From the NCBI GenBank assembly GCA_035559795.1, contig DATMAR010000003.1:124001-188000 (forward strand): a stretch of DNA of 64,000 nucleotides, in the 5' to 3' direction. Positions 46,436 to 55,441 of the stretch are shown piece after piece; position 1 is the stretch's first letter; each line of letters opens with the position of its first letter. Origin of the DNA: Fimbriimonadales bacterium (GTDB lineage: Bacteria; Armatimonadota; Fimbriimonadia; Fimbriimonadales; ATM1). Made by a program: the position numbers and the translations under genes. The notes beneath the pieces are model-generated. The model did no database searches. It was not told the DNA's origin and was given only the letters and a program-made list of their open reading frames with translations.

Positions 46436-47464
46436 TTATTGAGTTGCAAATTCATTCGAGTAACGAATCAGTCGTTCCAATTTTTCATGGGCTTTCCCGC
46501 TTTCGATTGCTTTCGAGGCGATCTTCACCCCCTCCGAAAACGACTCAGCTTTTTCCGCTAACCATAGCGCGACTCCGGCACCCGGCAACACTGCTCGAGC
46601 CTCCGGAGAATGCACATCTGTCAACGCGCGGCGCAGTTTCAATGCATTTCCTTCGACACTTTCTACGGCAGCAATTTCAGCGAGCGAAGGCGGTTCGATT
46701 CCGAAATCCGTTGCAGCCATTTCCCGGTCACTTATACGATTTCCATCGTAAATCACCATACATGTACTTCCAATCGGAGAAACCTCATCAATTCCTATCT
46801 TTCCATGCGCGACGACTGCTCGTTTTGCTCCTAACCGCTTCAAAACATTTCCCAATTTCGGCACCAAAGCAGGTGAAAAAACTCCAATGAGTTGCCTATC
46901 CGCACCCGCCGGATTCGTCAATGGTCCGAGCAAATTGAAGACTGTACGCAATTTCATCTCCTTGCGGGGGGTTGCCGCGTGCTTCATTGCAGGATGATAA
47001 TTCGGAGCGAAAAGAAATGCCAATCCGATTTCGTCTAATAACTTCCCTGCTTCATAGGGGCCGAGGTTGAGATTCACTCCTAAAAACTCCAGCACATCCG
47101 CACTACCACAGCGACTTGTGACTGCCCGGTTGCCGTGTTTGGCGATAACAGCGCCTGCCGCGGATGCGACAATCGCGGCTGCGGTACTGAGATTGAAAGT
47201 TTTGACGCAGTCCCCGCCCGTGCCGCATGTGTCCACGATAATCGAATGCTTCGTTTTGACTGGCAGAACCCGTGCCCGCATCTCTCTTGCGAATCCCACC
47301 ATCTCGGTTTCGGTTTCCCCTTTCATTCGAAGGGCGACGAGCAGGGCAGCAATCTGAGAAGGCGTCGCCTCTCCATCCATGACTTGCGCCATGACTTCCC
47401 TCGCTTCGCTTTCCTTAAGGCTTTTTCTATTTGCGACCCTCTCGATCGCTTCGACAATGGTCAT
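46436..47464 (-). CDS. trpD: Anthranilate phosphoribosyltransferase
   Basis: Adds phosphoribosyl to anthranilate (342 residues from ATG 47464). The open frame reaches 47578, but the family N-terminus MTIVEAIERVANRKSLKESE fixes the start. DTCGTGGDCVKTFNLSTAAA is the PRPP-binding motif, KHGNRAVTSRCGSADVLEFLG follows, and ATPRKEMKLRTVFNLLGPLTNPA is the second site. First gene of trpD-trpC-trpF; trpE, trpG, trpB and trpA are outside the window. Confidence 0.95.
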   Translation of the reverse strand: MTIVEAIERVANRKSLKESEAREVMAQVMDGEATPSQIAALLVALRMKGETETEMVGFAREMRARVLPVKTKHSIIVDTCGTGGDCVKTFNLSTAAAIVASAAGAVIAKHGNRAVTSRCGSADVLEFLGVNLNLGPYEAGKLLDEIGLAFLFAPNYHPAMKHAATPRKEMKLRTVFNLLGPLTNPAGADRQLIGVFSPALVPKLGNVLKRLGAKRAVVAHGKIGIDEVSPIGSTCMVIYDGNRISDREMAATDFGIEPPSLAEIAAVESVEGNALKLRRALTDVHSPEARAVLPGAGVALWLAEKAESFSEGVKIASKAIESGKAHEKLERLIRYSNEFATQ

Positions 47465-47578
47465 TTTTAGAATTATATGCTTAGAGGCATTGTTCCTAAC
47501 GACTTCTTTGCTCGAATACCGCATTTCGACCGGTGAACACAAAAGTCTGTCATCCAGTAGGTAGTCTAAAAATTCCAA

Positions 47579-48598
47579 ATGATAAGTTTATTCTTCGCAT
47601 TCTTTTTCTCTCAAAATGATGCGCCCTCTCTTCGTCACCCTCAGGAATTCCATCTCGAAAACATACGCCAACTGACCTTCGGTGGGCAAAATGCAGAGGC
47701 GTATTGGAATCTCGAGGGCACGAAACTGATTTACCAATCCACTCAACCCGAATGGCCCGATGAACAAATACTGATCATGAATGCAGACGGTTCGGGAAAA
47801 ACCCTTGTCTCCACAGGAAAAGGGCGCTGTACATGCGGATTTTTCATTCCCGGGACAGACGAAATCGTTTACAGTTCTACGGATTGGTGGGATGAAGGGC
47901 CCGCCCCAAAGCCTGACCGTTCGAAAGGTTACGTGTGGGCTGTGAATCCTTATTTTCGAATCTTTCGGGCGAAATCCGACGGTAGCAATCGGCGCATGCT
48001 TATCGAAGAGCTTGGCTATTTCGCCGAAACCACGATTGCTCCAGACGGGTCTTTTATGGTGTTCACGAGCACAATGAACGGAGACCTCGAGATTTACCGC
48101 GGTGATTTGAATGGGAAAAATATCCAAAGACTTACCCACGAATTGGGTTATGACGGAGGACCTTTCATAAGTTGGGACAGTAAACTCATCGCGTTTCGCA
48201 GAGGGGATGTCCGCTCGAAGGAGCAAAAAGAGGACTACATCGAACTCCTAAAAAACAGTTTGGTGCGCCCGACCAAACTCGAAATTTGGGTTATGGATGC
48301 AGATGGAAGCCATAAAAGGCAAATCACTCGACTCGGCGCTGCCTCCTTCGCACCATCTTTCCACCCGGACGGTAAAAGAATCATTTTCTCGAGCAATTAC
48401 GGCGACCCCAAGGGGCGCGAGTTCGACCTCTGGATCATCGGTATTGACGGGAAGAACTTAAAACGGATAACTTATACACCAGAATTCGATGGCTTCCCAA
48501 TGTTCACTCGCGATGGAAAACGCCTGGTATGGGCGAGCAATCGAAACGGCAAAGTCCAGGGTGAAACGAATATATTCGTCGCCGACTGGAAGGAGTAA
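47579..48598 (+). CDS. PD40/TolB-like beta-propeller protein
   Basis: A 339-residue exported protein with a short signal peptide (MISLFFAFFFSQND). Five or six PD40-type repeats are visible, such as AEAYWNLEGTKLIYQST, TTIAPDGSFMVFTSTMNGDL, PSFHPDGKRIIFSSNYGD and PMFTRDGKRLVWASNRNG. These form TolB-like propellers that bind proteins or peptides. The gene ends seven bases before the M28-PDZ peptidase, so the two may act together on secreted proteins. Confidence 0.8.
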   Translation: MISLFFAFFFSQNDAPSLRHPQEFHLENIRQLTFGGQNAEAYWNLEGTKLIYQSTQPEWPDEQILIMNADGSGKTLVSTGKGRCTCGFFIPGTDEIVYSSTDWWDEGPAPKPDRSKGYVWAVNPYFRIFRAKSDGSNRRMLIEELGYFAETTIAPDGSFMVFTSTMNGDLEIYRGDLNGKNIQRLTHELGYDGGPFISWDSKLIAFRRGDVRSKEQKEDYIELLKNSLVRPTKLEIWVMDADGSHKRQITRLGAASFAPSFHPDGKRIIFSSNYGDPKGREFDLWIIGIDGKNLKRITYTPEFDGFPMFTRDGKRLVWASNRNGKVQGETNIFVADWKE

Positions 48599-48604
48599 TT
48601 ATTC

Positions 48605-50416
48605 ATGAACGTTTTCTTTTTATTAACGAGCCTTCATCTTTTTGCATTTTCGAATCTGCCCCCCCATATTATTCATTCGGATAATGACGTTTTAATTTCT
48701 GCCTCAGCACTTCGTTCCCACGTGGATTTTTTGGCTTCGGATAAATTGGAAGGTCGCATGAGTGGAACGGAAGGCGAACGCGCTGCGGGAGATTACATTG
48801 CGAAATGGTTCAAAGACCACGGTCTCAAACCAGCAGGACCCAACGGAAGTTATTTTCAAGAATTCCCGATAACTTACGGGGGGGAAGCAGGTCCGGAATG
48901 CGAACTGACTTTCACGACTTCCACCGCGAAAAAAGTCACCGCTGAACCGAACAAGGATTTCAATCCAGTTTATGGCTCAGTAGAAAAAACACCCGTCGAA
49001 GCAGAAGTCGTTTTCGTCGGTGAAGGGCGCGTGAGCGAAAACCGAGATGATTACGAAGGACTCGACGTAAAAGGAAAAATCGTGATGCTTTTCCCTGCCG
49101 CCCCCGGAGACCGTTTCAACAACAATTCGCGTTCTCGAATCGCGAAGGAAAAAGGCGCAGTGGGGATGATTTTCGCAGGACCTATCGAAGAGGACAGTTA
49201 TCCGCTCATGCGCGTGACGAGAACTCGAAGCATCTCTCGTGATGCCGGTCTCGTTGCAGTCGCCATTACTGCGAACCTATTCGAAAAAGTGAGCGGTTTG
49301 AAATACAAGGAAGCACGAAAAACCGCCGCTTCGGGATACGTTCCAAGAGGATTCGCAAAAGGATTGAAAGCGAAAATAAAAGTAGACATCCAACAACGAA
49401 AAATTACTGCCAGGAACGTAATGGCGATGCTACCGGGAAACGACCCGAAATTGAAAAATCAATACATCATCATAGGAGCGCATTACGACCACGTAGGATG
49501 GGGTGATATCGGCGCTCTCGATGCAGCAGAAAAAATTCATAACGGAGCCGATGACAACGCAAGCGGAACTTCCACCGTTTTAGAACTCGCTCGAGTTTTT
49601 GCGCAAACGAAGGACAACCGCCGCACTCTCGTATTTCAACTCTACAGCGGTGAAGAATTAGGTCTCGTGGGCAGTTTTTATTTCACGAAAAACCCCACCA
49701 TAGATTTGAACGCAGTGCATTGCATGATCAATTTGGACATGGTAGGAAATCTAACCGACGACAAACTCGAATTAGACGGTTTAGCGACTTCGACCGCTTG
49801 GGAAGACATCGTTTCGCAACTCACGAACGGTTTCAAAATTGCCAAAAACGGTGGTCCGAGAGGAGACAGCGACCACTATGCTTTTGCTGCAGCGGGAATT
49901 CCGGTGTTGTTTTTCCATACCGGGCTGCACGAACGCTATCATCGCGCTACGGATGATGCGCCTGCGCTCAACTACGAAGGAATGGCGAAAGTCGGAAATC
50001 TCGTCGCGAAATACATTCGCGCAGTAGACAAGCAAGAAGAACTCCTTCCCTTCAAAAAAGGCGAGCAAGTAACGAAACGCAAGCCTCCTTCGAAAGAATC
50101 TCCGACTGGAGAGACGACGAGACGTGTTCGTGTCGGATTGATTCCCGATTACACCAATAATGAACCAGGCGTTTTGCTTGCAGGCGTTAGTGCTAATTCG
50201 CCCGCCGAAAAAGCAGGATTGAAAGCAGGAGACAGAATCGTTCAATGGGGAACGAAAAAGATTAATTCCATCGAGGACCTGCAGGAAATTTTCGAAACCG
50301 CAGAGCCCGGAAAGCCTGTAAAAGTGAAAATCGTTCGCAATGGCAAAGAGATCGAAATCACGATTACTCCAGAAGCCATTGATTTAATAAATACGGATTC
50401 GACAAAAGCAGCCTGA
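48605..50416 (+). CDS. Secreted M28 peptidase with PA insert and C-terminal PDZ domain
   Basis: A 603-residue exported metallopeptidase. After a signal peptide (MNVFFLLTSLHLFAFS) come the M28 N-terminal segment, a PA domain (about residues 120-270) and the catalytic core with IGAHYDHVGWGD, NGADDNASGTSTVLELA, YSGEELGLVGS, INLDMVGNL and GDSDHYAF. A PDZ domain spans about residues 510-590 (VLLAGVSANSPAEKAGLKAG). Such enzymes resemble secreted aminopeptidases. Its TGA stop overlaps a CTG that probably starts tgt. Confidence 0.9.
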   Translation: MNVFFLLTSLHLFAFSNLPPHIIHSDNDVLISASALRSHVDFLASDKLEGRMSGTEGERAAGDYIAKWFKDHGLKPAGPNGSYFQEFPITYGGEAGPECELTFTTSTAKKVTAEPNKDFNPVYGSVEKTPVEAEVVFVGEGRVSENRDDYEGLDVKGKIVMLFPAAPGDRFNNNSRSRIAKEKGAVGMIFAGPIEEDSYPLMRVTRTRSISRDAGLVAVAITANLFEKVSGLKYKEARKTAASGYVPRGFAKGLKAKIKVDIQQRKITARNVMAMLPGNDPKLKNQYIIIGAHYDHVGWGDIGALDAAEKIHNGADDNASGTSTVLELARVFAQTKDNRRTLVFQLYSGEELGLVGSFYFTKNPTIDLNAVHCMINLDMVGNLTDDKLELDGLATSTAWEDIVSQLTNGFKIAKNGGPRGDSDHYAFAAAGIPVLFFHTGLHERYHRATDDAPALNYEGMAKVGNLVAKYIRAVDKQEELLPFKKGEQVTKRKPPSKESPTGETTRRVRVGLIPDYTNNEPGVLLAGVSANSPAEKAGLKAGDRIVQWGTKKINSIEDLQEIFETAEPGKPVKVKIVRNGKEIEITITPEAIDLINTDSTKAA

Positions 50417-51504
50417 ACTTCGAAATCTTAACGTCGAGCAAAGAAAACGCATCCCGTGTTGGGAGGCTGTACCTTCCCCACGGAACCGTCGAGACTCCCG
50501 CCTTCATGCCTGTCGGTACGTATGGTGTCGTGAAGACACTCTCCCCCGAAGACATCGAAAAGTTAGGCTACGAACTGATTCTTTGCAACACCTATCACCT
50601 TTTGCTCCGCCCTGGCGAAGAATTCATGAAACGCTTCGGCGGGTTGCATAAATTCATGAATTGGAATAAACCGATTCTCACGGACAGCGGTGGCTTTCAA
50701 ATCATGAGCCTCGCGAAAATGAGAAAAATTCACGAAGGGGGGGTAGAGTTTCGGTCCCATATAGACGGAACGCTTTATAAACTCACTCCAGAAAAAGCGG
50801 TGCAGTTTCAAAAAATATTGGGTGTGGATATCTCCGTCGCGCTCGATATCTGTCCTGCTCATCCGGCATCGAAGGAGGAAATCTCCCTTGCGGTGGAACG
50901 CACGACCCGATGGGCGCAGAGAAGTTTGAACGCAAGAGAAGAAAATCAAATCCTATTCGGAGTTACGCAGGGGGGGATTTACGAGGATTTGCGAAAAAAA
51001 TCCATCGAAGAAATCACGAGCATGCCCTTCGACGGTTTTTCCATCGGGGGGGTCAGTGTCGGAGAATCGAAAGTATGGCAGCATCGAATCGTCGAGTTTT
51101 CCGCCCCCCTCTTGCCGAAAGATAAACCGAGATATTTGATGGGTATGGGGAAACCGACAGATATCATTCACGCAGTTCGATGCGGAGTTGACTTGTTCGA
51201 TTGCGTTCTTCCCACACGAATGGGAAGACATCACGCTTTATTCACACTTTCAGGAATCGTGAATATCACGAATTCTCGTTTCGCGAGTTTAGATGCACCG
51301 TGGGACCCGGAAAGCGTTTTTCCCCTTACCGCGAAAATTTCCTCTGCTTACCTGCATCATCTTTTCAAGATTGGTGAACCATTGGCTGCCCGCATCGCCT
51401 CATTGCACAATTTAGCCTTCTACGAACGACTCATGCGAGAAATTAGAATGGCTATTCGAGAGGATAAGTGGAATTGGTTGGAAGAGCGATATAAAAATTG
51501 CTAA
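50413..51504 (+). CDS. tgt: tRNA-guanine transglycosylase with a probable CTG start
   Basis: Exchanges guanine-34 for the queuosine precursor preQ1 in GUN-anticodon tRNAs. The conserved N-terminus RVGRLYLPHGTVETPAFMPV is encoded upstream of the first ATG at 50506. Between the in-frame TGA at 50380 and that block there is no ATG, GTG or TTG, so CTG 50413 (overlapping the previous TGA as CTGA) is the best start, giving 363 residues. DSGGFQIMSL carries a catalytic Asp, and IGGVSVGESK and GVDLFDCVLPTRMGRH the others. The last zinc-site region is poorly kept near the end (RIASLHNLAFYERLM keeps the His). Confidence 0.9.
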   Translation: MNFEILTSSKENASRVGRLYLPHGTVETPAFMPVGTYGVVKTLSPEDIEKLGYELILCNTYHLLLRPGEEFMKRFGGLHKFMNWNKPILTDSGGFQIMSLAKMRKIHEGGVEFRSHIDGTLYKLTPEKAVQFQKILGVDISVALDICPAHPASKEEISLAVERTTRWAQRSLNAREENQILFGVTQGGIYEDLRKKSIEEITSMPFDGFSIGGVSVGESKVWQHRIVEFSAPLLPKDKPRYLMGMGKPTDIIHAVRCGVDLFDCVLPTRMGRHHALFTLSGIVNITNSRFASLDAPWDPESVFPLTAKISSAYLHHLFKIGEPLAARIASLHNLAFYERLMREIRMAIREDKWNWLEERYKNC

Positions 51505-51616
51505 ACGCGCTTTCCGATTTGAACATCGAGTCGTGCCTTCTATGCAACGGTTGTAAACGAATAAACGAAGCATGTGAACTCGGAATAGGCTTTTTTGTGG
51601 AATTTGTTTGTATTAC
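51505..51616. other. Start of the intergenic region after tgt
   Basis: First part of a 415-base gene-free stretch reaching 51919. Nothing notable before the family B hairpins listed next. Confidence 0.4.
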
Positions 51617-51656
51617 GGTTCCCCTTGCGTAAGCAGGGGGAACCTTACGGAGGGGG
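51617..51656. repeat. REP-like hairpin family B, copy 3 (inverted)
   Basis: GGTTCCCC...TTGCGTAAGCA...GGGGGAACC followed by TTACGGAGGGGG, the reverse complement of the CCCCCTCC-TTAAA head found in the other copies. It faces copy 4, with a perfect 11-base hairpin between them. Confidence 0.7.
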
Positions 51657-51666
51657 TCGAAATAAA

Positions 51667-51692
51667 GCCTCAACAGCAGGAGCTGTTGAGGC
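51667..51692. terminator. Perfect 11-bp hairpin between two REP copies
   Basis: GCCTCAACAGC pairs with GCTGTTGAGGC around the loop AGGA. The minus-strand side is followed by TTTATTT, the plus-strand side by ATAAAAAT. It could terminate tgt transcription or belong to the compound repeat. Confidence 0.5.
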
Positions 51693-51735
51693 ATAAAAAT
51701 AATGTACGCTCAGTTTTGAAAGAAAAAGAATTTCA

Positions 51736-51783
51736 CCCCCTCCTTTAAAGGTTCCCCCTCTTCGCTGCGCTCGAAGGGGAACC
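51736..51783. repeat. REP-like hairpin family B, copy 4
   Basis: CCCCCTCCTTTAAAGG followed by GGTTCCCCC...TCTTCGCTGCGCTCGA...AGGGGAACC. The loop is longer than in copies 1-3 and itself palindromic. With copy 3 it forms a head-to-head pair. Confidence 0.7.
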
Positions 51784-51919
51784 GGGTTATTCATAAATTC
51801 ATCTTATTTATCGCCCCGGATTTTCATAATCTCCCCTGTAAGTAACACAATAAATAAAATTCAGCCGATAAAGTGATACAATAAACCCCTACATTCGTCA
51901 GACTAAAGAGGTTTTTACT

Positions 51920-52981
51920 ATGCACTGGATTATCGTTATTGCCTTTTTCTTCCTTGCTCAATTCCCGTCTATCGCTTATTCTCAAAGAAAGCCTATCGAA
52001 CCCAAAACCGTTCCTACGAGAAAGCAATCCCCTCAGCAGAAACGTTCCGTAGGCAATCAGCCGATTCTAGTCAAGGTCGCTGTCCTTAATTTCGACCCCA
52101 TCGTTCCATCGGAACACAAGCCGCTTCACGAATTTTGCGGATGGAACGACCCGAGAAAATTGGCAGAGGAATATGCAGCGGATATCAAATTGGCGAGCGG
52201 TAATTTCATCGAATTCGCGATTGTTTATTGGAAAGACATCGACGCATTCCCTCCTAAAAAAGACGGTTTTATTTACAACATGGAAACGTATCTCAAATGT
52301 CGTGCAGAGGGAAAGGGATGGCATGAACCCGACGAATTGGATTATTCGCGCGTTATGCGAGAATCGGGGCTTCTACCTAAAATCGATAGCGGAGAAATAG
52401 ACGAGATATGGATTTTCGGCGCTCCTTATTTCGGATATTGGGAATCCGCAATGGCAGGTCCTGGCGCGTTTTATATCAACGGGGGGGTGTATCCAGAAGT
52501 GCCCACGAAAAAGCCTTTTGCGATAATGGGATTCAATTACGAACGTGGCGTTGCGGAAATGCTGCACGATTTATGTCATCGAACTGAAGCGACGATGGCG
52601 CGCATCTACGGAGGTTGGGAAGTAAACAAGTTAGAACACAATTGGGCGAAATTCGCAGCAAACGCAACACAATCGAACGGAGTCGCGGCATGCGGTACGT
52701 GTCATTATCCTCCTAACGCGGAAAAAGATTACGATTACGCAAACCCGCGCTTCGTAGAGAGCAGTGCGGACGATTGGCTGAACTATCCGAAACTCACGGG
52801 GAAAACGAAAAAAATCAATTGTGAGGCATGGGGTGGACCGGATTACCATCGAAATTATATGAAGTGGTGGTTCACGCGCCTCCCGAAAGCTCCCGGGGTC
52901 AACGCAGACGGGCGGCAGAATAATTGGTGGAAATACGTATTCGATTTCAACAATTACACAGAACGAGGAAGCCCGAAATAG
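51920..52981 (+). CDS. Secreted protein of unknown function with a CxxCH motif
   Basis: Not recognised by name (353 residues). A signal peptide (WIIVIAFFFLAQFPSIAYS) is clear. The conserved-looking core includes EIWIFGAPYFGYWESAMAGP, then ERGVAEMLHDLCHRTEATMA, then ACGTCHYPPN, where Cys258, Cys261 and His262 form a heme c-type CxxCH. The HDLCHRTE segment (about residues 216-223) could bind metal. Similar secreted proteins of unknown function occur in other bacteria. A terminator follows at 53051. Confidence 0.55.
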   Translation: MHWIIVIAFFFLAQFPSIAYSQRKPIEPKTVPTRKQSPQQKRSVGNQPILVKVAVLNFDPIVPSEHKPLHEFCGWNDPRKLAEEYAADIKLASGNFIEFAIVYWKDIDAFPPKKDGFIYNMETYLKCRAEGKGWHEPDELDYSRVMRESGLLPKIDSGEIDEIWIFGAPYFGYWESAMAGPGAFYINGGVYPEVPTKKPFAIMGFNYERGVAEMLHDLCHRTEATMARIYGGWEVNKLEHNWAKFAANATQSNGVAACGTCHYPPNAEKDYDYANPRFVESSADDWLNYPKLTGKTKKINCEAWGGPDYHRNYMKWWFTRLPKAPGVNADGRQNNWWKYVFDFNNYTERGSPK

Positions 52982-53050
52982 AAGGAGCCCTAGCCAAAAT
53001 TTTCTTCCCGGTGGAACGAACCGAGGAGAAAACCCGTCATCTTTATTAGG

Positions 53051-53078
53051 CGGGAAAACCGCAGATTTTCCCGTTTTT
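53051..53078 (+). terminator. Intrinsic terminator
   Basis: CGGGAAAA (53051-53058) pairs with TTTTCCCG (53066-53073) around CCGCAGA, followed by five T. It separates the CxxCH protein from the pseudopilin genes. Confidence 0.75.
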
Positions 53079-53183
53079 GTGATATCATGACCTCAGGGTG
53101 GGAGACTGCCCTGTGGAGTGCATTCGCCCTCCAAGTCTGATACATAAGTAATAGTTCTAATACATAAATAAGGAGGATACGCA

Positions 53184-54101
53184 ATGCGACGCAAAGCGTT
53201 TACGCTCATTGAGCTGCTCGTCGTGATAGCCATTATCGCGATTCTCGCAGCAATTCTCTTCCCCGTCTTCCAGCAGGCGAAAGAAAAAGCCCGACAGACT
53301 TCCTGTACGAACAACCTGAGTCAGTGGGGCAAAGCTTTCAACCAGTATCTCGGAGACTGGGATGACCGTTGGCCACTGTCGATGTCTGCACAGCCGAAAG
53401 GTAGTGGGACATTCCAGTGGATGTGGAACTTCTATCACGCCGTACCGTGGAACTGGAGAACAGAGCACAGCGGTTCGTGGAGTGGCGACCAAACCTACTA
53501 CGACGAACTGCAGAAAATGCACTGGTCGAACTCGACTCAGCCGTACATCCAGAACTATGGTGTGTATGACTGTCCTTCGGCACCCGTGTTCCGTCTAAGC
53601 GGTGTGAACTACAACAACAAGAAAGCCGGGAGAAACCCTGCGGAAGTAGCCTATTCCTATAACGGTGCATTACATAGATTCAATTCATCCGGAATCGTGA
53701 ATCCGTCCATGCTCGTTGTCGGATGGGAAGGACGAGGCAAAGCATCCCCGCTCGGCTTCGCTCTTTCGAACCCGAACTTGCTTTGTGATACGAACTATAA
53801 CGAAATCAACGGAGTTTGTATCTACAAACCGCAGAGCGACCCTGGTCTTCCAATGTTCGTAATTGACGGTCCGATATGGATTCACAACAGAGGTGTCCTC
53901 GCTACGTTTGCAGATTCACGTGCGAAGTGGCGAAGAATGGGTGCACAAATCAACCCGCAAATGACCGACTGGCGTGTGGATTTCTATACCGGATACGACT
54001 CGGAAGGATTCCCAGCGTATTACTGGGCTGAATACTATGGCGGTGGAGGATATGGCTATCATGCCTGGCTCTTCCGTCCAGAGTATGACTTCCAAGATTA
54101 A
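53184..54101 (+). CDS. Pseudopilin-like protein (DUF1559-like / H-x9-D family), copy 1
   Basis: A 305-residue exported protein with a class III (prepilin) signal: [18 protein letters not shown], with cleavage expected before Phe by a prepilin peptidase. An [16 protein letters not shown] segment follows, then a globular domain. Near the C-terminus [11 protein letters not shown] matches H-x9-D. Such proteins are abundant in Planctomycetota and Armatimonadota. AAGGAGG seven to eight bases before ATG supports the start. A paralogue follows after a terminator. Confidence 0.85.
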   Translation: MRRKAFTLIELLVVIAIIAILAAILFPVFQQAKEKARQTSCTNNLSQWGKAFNQYLGDWDDRWPLSMSAQPKGSGTFQWMWNFYHAVPWNWRTEHSGSWSGDQTYYDELQKMHWSNSTQPYIQNYGVYDCPSAPVFRLSGVNYNNKKAGRNPAEVAYSYNGALHRFNSSGIVNPSMLVVGWEGRGKASPLGFALSNPNLLCDTNYNEINGVCIYKPQSDPGLPMFVIDGPIWIHNRGVLATFADSRAKWRRMGAQINPQMTDWRVDFYTGYDSEGFPAYYWAEYYGGGGYGYHAWLFRPEYDFQD

Positions 54102-54118
54102 AAGGAGTTGAACCTTAT

Positions 54119-54154
54119 AACCTCTGCGCACAGCCTCGTGCGCAGAGGTTTTTT
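54119..54154 (+). terminator. Strong intrinsic terminator
   Basis: CCTCTGCGCAC (54121-54131) pairs with GTGCGCAGAGG (54138-54148), loop AGCCTC, then six T. Terminates the first pseudopilin gene. Confidence 0.9.
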
Positions 54155-54217
54155 CTCCATAGAGAGAAAAAATCGCCGAAGATAAGAACTGAAGAAGCGG
54201 AAATCAGGAAGAAAACT

Positions 54218-55123
54218 ATGAATCGCAAGGCATTTACATTAATCGAATTGCTCGTCGTTATTGCGATAATCGGGATTTTGGCAGCAATTCTATTTCCCGT
54301 TTTTCAAAACGCCAAAGAGAAGGCTCGACAGACGAATTGCACGACAAACCTTTCCCAACTCGGAAACGCAATGGGCTTATACTTGAGCGAAAATAACGAC
54401 CGTTTCCCCCTCGCAATGGCATATATTCCAGAAAAGGATTTTTATTATTGGGACAGGTTCTACGCTTTCCCTTGGGATTGGCGAACTTCTAACGACTGGG
54501 CTGGCGTCTCTCAAAATTTATACGATGAACTCCAACGCCATCACTGGTCGAACTCCATTCAGCCCTACATTCAAAATACACAAATTTACGACTGCCTCTC
54601 CGCACCTCAAGTCCGATTGAACAACGTCAACTATTCCCAAAAGAAGCCTGGCAGAGAACCTCGCGAAACGAGTTACACCTACAATGGACTGCTTCATCGC
54701 TATAACGCTTCGAACGTCATAGCGACGAGCGATGTGATCTTGTTATGGGAAGGGTTCGGAGAGGCTTCCCCTTTGGGTTTCGCCTTTTCGAATCCCACAT
54801 TGCGTTGCGATGCGGCTGGCGGTTATCAAAAGGACGCAGTGCCTTGCATTTATCGAGCGCAATCCCCCCCCAGCGGAGTTTTGTTTTTGCCGTTACGTTC
54901 GATGTGGATTCACAACGGGGGAATCGTAACCGTCTTCGTGGATAACCACGTGAAATGGCGAAAGGTCGGAGCGCAACTCGCCCCTAACAACACGGATTTT
55001 CGAATAGACCCCTACACTCAGTACGACAGCGAAGGGATACCTACGGACTATTGGCGAGAGACTTTCGGAAATTACAGCCATCCCTACCTCTTCCGCCCCA
55101 CGTATGACCCGAACGAACCGTGA
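54218..55123 (+). CDS. Pseudopilin-like protein, copy 2
   Basis: Paralogue of the preceding gene (301 residues). The prepilin signal is [18 protein letters not shown], followed by [19 protein letters not shown]. Shared motifs include [35 protein letters not shown], and [11 protein letters not shown] near the C-terminus (H-x9-D). The two copies are similar throughout, so they arose by duplication. Role as surface fibre or secretion pseudopilin is inferred. Confidence 0.85.
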   Translation: MNRKAFTLIELLVVIAIIGILAAILFPVFQNAKEKARQTNCTTNLSQLGNAMGLYLSENNDRFPLAMAYIPEKDFYYWDRFYAFPWDWRTSNDWAGVSQNLYDELQRHHWSNSIQPYIQNTQIYDCLSAPQVRLNNVNYSQKKPGREPRETSYTYNGLLHRYNASNVIATSDVILLWEGFGEASPLGFAFSNPTLRCDAAGGYQKDAVPCIYRAQSPPSGVLFLPLRSMWIHNGGIVTVFVDNHVKWRKVGAQLAPNNTDFRIDPYTQYDSEGIPTDYWRETFGNYSHPYLFRPTYDPNEP

Positions 55124-55163
55124 CGGGATATAATAATCGTATAACATTTCAGGAGGTGTTTTC

Positions 55164-55328
55164 GTGAAGAAAATACTCGCTTTTATAACGTTGATAGTCT
55201 TCGTTTCGAATCTTCTGTTGCTTTTCGGTTGCGGTGGAGGCGCAGAAGAGATGGCCGAGCCGAAAGGTCCTCCACCTCAAAAAGAAGAAGTCAAAGGCGG
55301 TCAGCCACCCGTAAAACCGGATGTATAA
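55164..55328 (+). CDS. Small lipoprotein, 54 residues
   Basis: Starts at GTG 55164, with AGGAGG at 55151-55156 seven bases upstream. The first 24 residues form a lipoprotein signal (KKILAFITLIVFVSNLL) ending LLFGC, so Cys24 should be lipidated. The remaining 30 residues are Gly/Glu/Pro/Lys-rich and probably disordered (PKGPPPQKEE). Strong ribosome site and lipobox make it a credible gene despite its size. Function unknown. Confidence 0.72.
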   Translation: MKKILAFITLIVFVSNLLLLFGCGGGAEEMAEPKGPPPQKEEVKGGQPPVKPDV

Positions 55329-55372
55329 AGCGACGCTTTAGACCTCCGATTTACAGACCAGTAAAACCTATA

Positions 55373-55398
55373 AGCCGCAGGCGCCAATGCCTGCGGCT
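55373..55398. terminator. Hairpin, probably a terminator for both flanking genes
   Basis: AGCCGCAGGC pairs with GCCTGCGGCT around GCCAAT. T-rich sequence is weak on both sides (TCTTTAAT; TTATAGG). It lies between the small lipoprotein and the convergent transporter operon. Confidence 0.65.
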
Positions 55399-55441
55399 AT
55401 GTCTTTAATCTCTTCGAGCGAATTTCCGAGCATAACCAATT

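Noticed and set aside
47465-47578. N-terminal extension of trpD
   Set aside because: The extra 38 residues have no family counterpart; MTIVEAIERVANRKSL is the normal start.
50506-51504. tgt starting at the first ATG
   Set aside because: This would remove conserved N-terminal residues encoded in the same frame just upstream.
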